From Arachnopeziza araneosa (taxonomy: Eukaryota > Ascomycota > Leotiomycetes > Helotiales > Arachnopezizaceae): DNA of 25,847 nucleotides. Each line of letters opens with the position of its first letter. The first letter of the stretch is position 1. Where the stretch lies: positions 1 to 25,847 of the forward strand of contig QYAI01000265.1 of assembly GCA_003988855.1 (NCBI GenBank), read 5' to 3'. The notes below the pieces were generated by a model, which was not told the origin of the DNA, made no database searches, and was given only the letters and a program-made list of their open reading frames with translations. Shown here piece after piece: positions 19,012-25,847 of the stretch. Both the position numbers and the translations under genes were made by a program.

Positions 19012-21099
19012 ATGAGCTCATTTGTGGAAGCTCTTCTCGATCAAAATGATGGCTGGTACTTTGCATTCTTGGGAGGAGGGGCCGTGATGTTGCTCGCAGC
19101 GGGGTTGTATTTGCAGAGTTCAAAGTCCAAATATCCTCTACCACCAGGTCCCAAAGGATCACCCATTATTGGAAATCTTCGACAGGTACCAGCAGAGAGA
19201 TCGGATGTACAGTTTGCGAAATGGGCCAAAGAATTCAGTGAGTTTAACTAAGACAAAGATTCAGCAACGAAGCACGTAAGTTCTAATAGAGACACAGAGT
19301 CCGATATCATCTACCTCAACATCCTTGGACAACCCGTCATCGTTTTGAACAGTGTTCAAGCAGCTATTGATCTTCTCGACAAAAAGGGGGCAATTTACAG
19401 TGACAGACCGCCATTTGTCTTGTTGGAAGCGTACTGAATACCATTTCTCCATCAATGATATTTACTTATCAGTACCTCTAGTCTCGGATTTAAACCCAAT
19501 ATAGCCCTCCTGCCTGACGGTGCCCAATTCCGCAAGTTTCGGAAAGCCTATGGTAACTTCCTTTCTGCGCGCAGTAGTTTGGCATACCGAAATGCCCAGC
19601 TGAGGTATGCTCGCAGGTTGGCGGAGGAAATTGAAGAGAGCCCGGAAAAATGGCACAGTTATCTCTCAAGGTGCGGTTCCACGAGGACAAATGTGGAGGT
19701 GAGAGACTGATGGCTTTTTAGATTTGCGACCAGGGTGATTTTCAATATGGCTTTTGCTATCGACGTCTCAGATGAGGATGATCCTTATTTCAAACTTGCG
19801 GATAAGATGGGCTGGATTATTAGCAACATGGGTAATAATGGTATCAGTATTCTAGATATTGCGCCTTGGGGTAAGTTACCACTTCGTTGGAACTTTTGGC
19901 GATGGACAGACTAACAAGGCCGGTTGCTCTAGTCCAACACTTACCATATTGGATTGCAAAGTTCATCCCTTCTGTTAAATATGTCCAAGATTACGCCCCT
20001 ACCATTGAAGAATTCCATCAACGTCCCTTCGACGCCGTAATGCAAGATTTTGTAAGTTGTATAAATAGACTACGGGGACTGGTATCTCATCTATTACAGA
20101 AAGCGGGAACAATACAGCCATCATTCATCGGTCGCTTGATCGAGGCAAGAGAAACGCACGTGGCGGACGAGGAGGAAGCAGTCAAGAGTTTCACAGACAG
20201 TGAGCTCAGAGGGACCGGTGGGTCTTTATACTCCGCTGGACAGGATACAACATTCTCAGCTGAGACGATATTCGTTATGGCTATGGTGTTAAGTCCAGAC
20301 GTGCAGACTCAGGCACAGAGAGAGATCGATGGTGTGACTGGAGGAACACGGTTGCCTAGCTTTGATGATTGGGCAGCATTGCCAATTGTAGAGAGGATCG
20401 TGTATGAAACGTTGAGGTTAGTACAAACGCAATGAAGCCATACCCATCAACTGACGTATTTAGATTTCACCCCGCTGTTCCAAATGGTTAGTTGAGTCAC
20501 CAACAGTTTCCTTGAACCGATTTAAGAGAACGATGGTGTAGGTGTTCCCCATCGAAATTTGAAAGAAGATGTCTATCGTGACATGTATATTCCAAAAGGT
20601 AGGCGATAGCTACGATACCATATAGTATAGTAAAGAGTGAGCTAACCGATTCGTAGGGTATCTTTAGAGCAAAAAAAAAAAAAACTCTTTGCTAATCTTA
20701 TCTAGATCAATGGTAATAGCAAATGCATGGGCCATGCTCCACGATCCAGACGTGTACAAAGATCCCTCCAAATTCAACCCAGATCGATATCTACCAGCTT
20801 CAGAAGGAGGAAGTGGTGAGCCCATCCCCACAGGGCAGTTTGGATTCGGTCGAAGGTAAGAAAGTTTCTGGTATATTTGGAAGAGATTGCTAAACTTTGG
20901 AAAGAGTTTGCCCAGGACAATATCTCGGATTCGCCAGTATCTGGATAGTTGTTGCAACATTGCTCGCAAAATTCGATATCTCGTCGACGAAGGATGAGGA
21001 TGGAAATGATGTCTTGCCTAAATTGGAATTTTCAACTGGCATTACGAGGTATGTTGTAAAGCTTCTAATAACTGTGTCTACTTTCCCAGAGCCAAATAA
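19012..21099 (+). CDS. Cytochrome P450 monooxygenase, twelve exons including a one-base exon
   Basis: Membrane-anchored heme-thiolate monooxygenase resembling fungal O-methylsterigmatocystin-oxidoreductase-like P450s. Exons: 19012-19237, 19298-19430, 19473-19670, 19722-19870, 19933-20051, 20100-20416, 20464-20486, 20542-20598, 20657, 20706-20855, 20905-21048, 21090-21099; 508 residues with all phases closing. Seen: an N-terminal membrane helix, Pro-rich hinge YPLPPGPKGSPIIGN, SDRPPFV, I-helix SAGQDTTFS, K-helix ETLR (Glu378, Arg381), PKGSMVIANAW, and heme loop FGFGRRVCPG (Cys460). Two well-formed introns (20599-20656 and 20658-20705) are separated by a single G, which is needed to rebuild the Gly of PKG and hold the frame. 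Intron 20052-20099 is 48 nt, in frame and stop-free. The predicted end (ITRAK) is shorter than in relatives. Substrate unknown; a tailoring step in the local pathway is possible. Confidence 0.88.
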
Positions 21100-21545
21100 C
21101 ACAAATAACTTCCACGAGGCTAATATTTTACCTCCTCTAGTCATCCGGCACCCTTTTCTTGCACCATAACGCCGAGGAAGTGAAGCAATTGGCAGATACA
21201 AGTTCAGAGCGCTTTATCAGTAGCTGTATATCTGCACGTGAAGGCATTTGGATTTTTATGAAATAGTCAAGAGTTTTTTATTTACAAAAAGAGATCGTGC
21301 CGATAAATATCAATGGTCGCAAAGCAGAAAGTACATATATCGTGTGCTGTGTTCAAGGTAGGTGTCCCATTGATTGAAGACATCTCTCAATGGAAGTTCA
21401 AGGCTATCAATTCTGAAACAATTCTCAAATTTCCAATTCACAAAGTGAAATAGTGTTCGTTTATCTAATCTTAATGACATAGTTCCTGCTCTGTCATTGA
21501 TAAAGGGGCGGTTTTTCAAATAACACCTGCCTCTTCCCTCGTCGT
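21100..21545. other. Intergenic region between convergent genes
   Basis: 3' regions of the P450 (plus) and of the Clr5-caspase-C2H2 gene (minus). If the last P450 intron (21049-21089) is retained, the P450 frame runs on to 21169. No other gene is seen. Confidence 0.5.
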
Positions 21546-24117
21546 CTAGTTGTTGTTATCATCGTCATCCTCGTCATCGTTTCTCTCGCCTAGACTATGA
21601 GTCGAGGACTCTCTATCTCGTTGGGCAAAAGGCAATTTCCAATCTATTTTAACTTGCGCCCCATGTGCAAAGTGTTTTACGAGATGGCTACATCTCGTCT
21701 CCCAGTCAGGAAATGCCTCGCCACAAAAACCACACTCTTTTGGCCACTGTGATACTACGGGATATTGCCAATCAACGGAATCGGAGTGAGTTCCATGCAT
21801 TGACTTGATATGGTGAATTAAGTGGTCCTTCCTTGCAAAATGGTGACCTTTGCGTGGAGCTCGGCCGACACAGCTTGCATGAGCTCTATCATGATTTAGA
21901 CTGTCACCGCAGACATGACAAGATATTATGGGATCACGCCCTTCAATAATGCATTCCCATCTTTTTTGTGGCCAGTGCTTCTCTCCCTCTTCATGCCGTC
22001 TCCAATCCGCAGAGGACTGGGACCGGAAATCACAGCCTTCGAAAGTACATTGGAAAATGGTGCGCAAGTCATCCGTGTGCTTAGCTACTCTACGCCTTTT
22101 TCTTGGTTGAGCGGAAGCATCGCTTCTTGTGGACGGATTCCTCGATATAGGCCAGGTTGCAGTAGCAAATTCTTTGGAATGTTCAATGGAAGGGTAACCT
22201 TCACTCATATCAGATCTAATTTCGGCAGATCCGAGAGAGTCTCTCAGCCGGTAAGATGGGCTGTGTGATAAATCTGACCCCAAATTTGAATTATTTGCTG
22301 AGAAGGCAGCGTTCCAAATCTCTCCAGTCTCAGGTCTTGTTCTAGTTTGGATTTCTTTTTCCTTGTGTGAAAGAGCGTTATGGTGAGAATCCCACACGTT
22401 CTCACTGTCACAAAACTGCACCTCCTGTGATATTGACATATCCCCCGTAATAGGATGGTAGCGATCATGTGAGATCAATTCCAAAGAAGTTTCAGACATT
22501 TGTCTTGCGATGCGATGCGCTGAACTGGTGCCAACGCTAACCGGGTTAGGTGGGAGGAAAAAATGATTGCCATCATCTGTCGCCCGCGGAGATGTTGTCT
22601 TTGCTGCGCGTAATTGAAGAACCAGCCCATCTGGAGCAAATTTCACGGGAAAGAGATAAATACGACTGTTCCTCCTATGGTCTTCGACAAGAGACACATG
22701 GACTGGAGTTAAAGGTTGTGAGGCTATTTTCCCCTCATGCAATTTCTCTTGCAAATTAAACAATATTCTGTTATACAAGAGCGAGGTTGGGAATGGCTCT
22801 GATCGCGAGCCAATCTCGATCAGCTCTTCTTTAAGGACTCTAGTGAAGTCGCCTAGTTGGTTGTCAGCCTCAAAAGCGCTTGCAGCAAGATATTCAAGTA
22901 GCCCGTATCCATTGTAGGTCGGTTCGCTGGAAAAGCAACAGTCGAAGAGGAGTAGAACATCGTATTTCGTTTCCTCCAGCGTGTTCTGGATCCCAGACCA
23001 CTTAATTTTACAATAATTTTCATCACGAGCATCAGATGAGCTTTGTATAGTCAGCAAACATGAAAAATTAACACAACTGATAAGAGGATATATTTTTTAG
23101 TGAAAGTTTGGGCCTACCTCGCCCATATTAGCTGATGGCGACCTGCAACTCTACTGTGGCCAATGTAGTGAACTACAAACAAATCATCATCTTGTATGAA
23201 GCGTATAACCTCTAAGATCTTGCCATGTAATTCGATGAGACAATTGTGAGTGGGAATTTCCCAGACATGCGTCTCAAAACTAAAAACTTGTCGGAAAACC
23301 GTGGCAAGGCTTGAAGCGCAGTTATTAAAACTTCGTTATGATTGTCATGGTTCCAATAAAGAAGAAGAACATAGCCACGAACGTATCTTCTTCCTAACGA
23401 GTTTTCGGATGAAGTCTTCTGTATCGAGGCTGGGGACGGGGAAGCTGTTCAGCAGGTATTTGGAAAGCTAACACGAAAGAACTATATGCTTACTGCATTA
23501 GTATATTTCAAGGTGTCGTTAGCAGCCGATGCTTTCTCAGTTACGCCAATGACGTTTGGAATGTGGCTTATATTCACGGCTCCATTGCCCATTACGCTAC
23601 TCGGTTGTACTGCTGTGGGAGTAGGGGGTGAATTGCGGTTCGGGGATCGCAAATCGACTCCTTCTGTAAGAGTTTCTAAGTCTTCCGGCGTATGGTACTC
23701 AAGGTTCTCTGGCGTGGCTAAATTTATTTGAGTTGGGGATTAATATACACGAGAGTGAACAGACTATCTTACCTTCTCTATTCAAATCATCATATTTTTC
23801 TCTGCTTCTTCTGACAAAGCGGTCTATCTTCTCTTCGTTGATAATTTGGCCATTCACACTGAAGACTGTTGGCTTGCCCAACTTTTTGCGCTCCTGCATC
23901 TTCTGAGCCATGTGATGCATCTGTACGGCGCCTATATTTTTGTTCAAACCCCACATTTTCAACCTGTTCTTATATTGTTTTGCCCTTTTCGGTTATCAGC
24001 ACTTGAGCAAAATATTCTTTATGATATCTTACGAAGCCCTAAAACCATATTCTTGTTCCATGATTAACATCGCCTCGCGGAGTGGATAATCTTCAACACT
24101 GTACAAACGATGTATTG
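21546..24117 (-). CDS. Clr5 - caspase-like - C2H2 zinc-finger fusion, frame broken once
   Basis: Exons: 24117-24033, 23984-23773, 23717-23494, 23418-23118, 23040-21546; about 770 residues, 5' end unresolved. Order: a fungal Clr5-type N-terminal domain (HRLYSVEDYPLREAM, YGFRASAKQYKNRLK, MWGLNKN); a linker; a caspase-like fold with YVLLLYWNHD, FETHVWEIP, the putative catalytic His in VVHYIGHS and Cys in LLLFDCCFS; a low-complexity linker; a basic PRKRRR patch (possible nuclear signal); then C2H2-type fingers (FQCTFEGCDFR..H..H, FARKDHLIHHIKSMH, CGFCGEAFPDW..H..H) and an acidic DDEDDDD tail. Exon 4 is one nucleotide short of phase: the family match switches frame near 23310-23330. The Clr5 exon starts after a CCTGAG acceptor-like site and the usual first Trp block was not found, so the first exon is missing or lost. 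The role may be signalling linked to cell death or transcription; this is inference. Confidence 0.75.
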
Positions 24118-24467
24118 CTCAGGCATAGTTGAAGAGAAAGTTGTGTTTTAGTATGGGTGTTGGTCGCGTAACCAAAGTTCCGTCATCGAATATGCCCGCC
24201 CAGCTTCAATGCTAAGTTGCAATCAGTGCCGCTCATCGAGCAACTACGTGGTGCGTTCCTTTCTTCTATCAGTGTATGCGAGTTGTGCCAGGTGCATGCT
24301 TTGGGTTCATGGCGTTTGGTTGATGAATCGTCTTTCCCCTGCTTCCTTCTCGCAATCTTCTCAAGTGGTCGCAATAGCACGACTTTCAGTTCCATCTTTC
24401 CTCTTCACCCAGCCACGGCCAATTTCTTCCCAGACTTGAAATATTCCGCTTCGTTCTGCAAGAAATA
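24118..24467. other. Divergent spacer between the Clr5 fusion and the membrane-protein gene
   Basis: It should hold both promoters and the missing first exon of the Clr5 fusion. Short frames on both strands overlap here without motifs. A small ATG frame lies at about 24137 but its phase does not join the Clr5 exon. Confidence 0.35.
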
Positions 24468-25130
24468 TGTTTCTATTCTCAAATTTCACAGTGCCTGCAA
24501 CGACTAGTCCCAGCAGCCGTTCACTGGACTTGACCCGGTCGGTTCACAACCTGCGAAAGGATATCCTTCTATCCAATATACTCTATACCTGATCCTCTTC
24601 TTCGTGCTTCTTGGTGTCTCTATTTGGAGAAGTTAGCATCCTAAATATTCTTCCCGAAAATCTCTTCCGAGTTCTGAATCTAATCGAGAACTTCGATAGA
24701 GGTATGGCAGATCTTTCGCCCTCGGCGCTCGTTAGCAGCACAGCCTATTGTCAATATCATCGGTGTCAATGGACACGAGCTCGACGAAATTCGACTTCCT
24801 CCAGCATTGACGTCTGACAGACGCACTTCTCAATCATCGGTCAATGATAGAATCGCCGGGCCTGACGGAGTCGTTGTTCACCAAACACCCAGTACGCAGG
24901 TCACACTGACACCCGCCTCGAGTCCTCTTCGACTTCATACGGTCAGAAGACAGACTATCATGATCGCTGCCCCACCTGCAAGCAATAATATTTTACACGA
25001 CAGACAGCATGGCTTTGTTGATGGCAGCTTAGAGGATTCGAGAATTGCAGATATTGCAGATGTCATCGACGCCGATGGTAGCATCAGCGACAATGATGGA
25101 AGCAGTATGGCTGATGATACTTTTCTTTGA
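24468..25130 (+). CDS. Probable single-pass membrane protein, unknown family
   Basis: The firm part is a 431-nt last exon (24700-25130) ending in an acidic tail (DADGSISDNDGSSMADD). It joins through intron 24632-24699 (donor GTTAGC, acceptor GATAG), in phase, to an exon that encodes one strong membrane segment (YLILFFVLLGVSIW) followed by a basic stop-transfer (RKVW). So the C-terminal half is probably cytosolic. The 5' end is unresolved: a frame from ATG 24468 reads TTSPSSRSLDLTRSVHNLRK but differs from the membrane-segment frame and stops at about 24592, so an exon boundary or a frame break is missing. I do not recognise the family. The gene is head-to-head with the Clr5-caspase gene. Confidence 0.45.
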
Positions 25131-25531
25131 CAGATGCCAAGTTAAGTAGCATTGTTAGCCATAACTAAGACTTTCCTTCCGATAGCCCTTCTAATTGCAT
25201 CATCTGTTCGCCTACTATGGCGTTGCGGGACCTTCATAAGCAAAAAGCACAACCATCTTGTATTCACGTCAGAAAACCTTTTGTGTCCAAATACAATCCC
25301 TTAGATATAGGATTGACGATGTTACGAGATCATTCTTTTCCAATCTGCTTGTAGATTTATCTTCGGCGTAATTGGTGTAAAACTTAACAGGTGTTGACAG
25401 ACAAGTATGTAAAACATTAGAGAGAGAAAGAGACTTGAATATCTCACTAAATGCAAGGCACGCCCTTACGACTTGATGGTTATTTCGATAATATATATAG
25501 GGATGGATTAAAGCTAGAATTGTCACTAAAT
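25131..25531. other. Intergenic region between convergent membrane-protein genes
   Basis: 3' flanks of both neighbours. A minus-strand frame overlaps from 25269, but it continues out of frame with the real exon at 25532 and has no motif. A short TATATATA tract occurs near 25491. No gene is supported. Confidence 0.45.
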
Positions 25532-25840
25532 CTACGTAATGTGTGGAAAATATTGTGACCACCCTGGCAATGCATATGCAGAGTCCGGCAAGTGCGTCAG
25601 CTGCAAGAAAGATTCCACAACCAAGTAACCTCGAGCAGCGAGGTAAGCGGCGACGAACCCCCAAATCGGGACCATTGTTACAAAAAGCAAAAAGTAAAGC
25701 AGGATTCGTACTAGCCACTTATACCAAGATTCCAAATGGGCCCTGATATTGTCACGGTTCGAGCCGATAGTATTGCTCATGTAAGCAATAAGACTTTTGA
25801 ATGAGAGAATATATATATAACTCAAAGGTTCACTGATCAA
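25532..25840 (-). CDS. C-terminal exon of a fungal membrane protein, cut by the right edge
   Basis: The 3' end of a gene continuing past 25847. It encodes an amphipathic stretch (NIRAHLESWYKWL), two closely spaced hydrophobic segments (ILLYFLLFVTMVPIW and GFVAAYLAARGYLVV), then VESFLQLTHLPDSAY and WSQYFPHIT at the stop. The block VESF..L..LP...Y..P.W.Q..PH is a C-terminal signature I associate with a large family of uncharacterised fungal integral membrane proteins. The 5' limit of this exon is not certain: an acceptor-like site with branch GCTTAC lies near 25777, and the frame is otherwise open to 25840. Confidence 0.6.
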   Translation of the reverse strand: MISEPLSYIYILSFKSLIAYMSNTIGSNRDNIRAHLESWYKWLVRILLYFLLFVTMVPIWGFVAAYLAARGYLVVESFLQLTHLPDSAYALPGWSQYFPHIT

Positions 25841-25847
25841 ATAATAA

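Noticed and set aside
21915..22268. Plus-strand frame of 117 codons
   Set aside because: Antisense shadow of the C2H2 finger exon.
24807..25130. Separate short gene starting at the internal Met 24807
   Set aside because: The same frame is open upstream to an in-phase splice acceptor at 24699 that links it to a membrane-segment exon.
1..25847. CRISPR arrays, tRNA or rRNA genes, bacterial operon signals
   Set aside because: No regular repeat-spacer pattern, no cloverleaf recognised by eye; intron-rich eukaryotic genes throughout.

Overview
This is filamentous-ascomycete (Pezizomycotina) nuclear DNA. Introns are short (about 42-111 nt) with GT..AG ends and CTAAC/CTGAC-like branch sites. The gene families are typical of this group: a DUF7708/NB-ARC/TPR protein, Zn2Cys6, UstYa, Clr5, a CmcJ/NvfI-type oxygenase and a multi-exon P450. 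Leotiomycetes is my guess for the class, from general resemblance only. Genes lie on both strands, with gene relics, one probable solo LTR and other repeat debris between them, so this looks like an accessory region.

Left part (1-8130): a nine-exon amidase-signature gene (693-3309, minus) with one frame break. Next is a complete eight-exon NLR-like STAND gene (4183-7459, plus) whose only defect is a frame break at a (TA)n tract. A short gene (7679-8129, minus), possibly mitochondrial, sits tail-to-tail with it.

Middle (8960-21099), a candidate natural-product neighbourhood: an intact CmcJ/NvfI/AsaB-like oxygenase (minus), the 5' relic of a FAD amine oxidoreductase, a Zn2Cys6 regulator fragment (minus), a divergent pair of UstYa-like (DUF3328) genes each with two HxxHC motifs, a probable solo LTR, a GFA/CENP-V-like zinc protein, a HET-like C-terminal fragment, and an intact twelve-exon cytochrome P450. 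The UstYa divergent promoter and the GFA promoter each carry a CGGATC-N3-TCCG palindrome (CGG-N7-CCG), the geometry of a Zn2Cys6 site. No ribosomal precursor peptide with KEX2-type repeats was found, so assignment to a RiPP (dikaritin) pathway is a hypothesis.

Right part (21546-25847): a five-exon Clr5 / caspase-like / C2H2 zinc-finger fusion (minus) with one frame break, tail-to-tail with the P450. It is divergent from a probable single-pass membrane protein (plus). The C-terminal exon of another membrane protein (minus) runs off the right edge.

All exon models were made by hand, using reading phase, splice motifs and family resemblance. Phases were checked arithmetically for the amidase, NLR, small gene, oxygenase, first UstYa-like gene, P450 and Clr5 fusion. 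The amidase, NLR and Clr5 fusion each miss closure by one frame step; the others close exactly. No tRNA, rRNA, CRISPR or origin was recognised.
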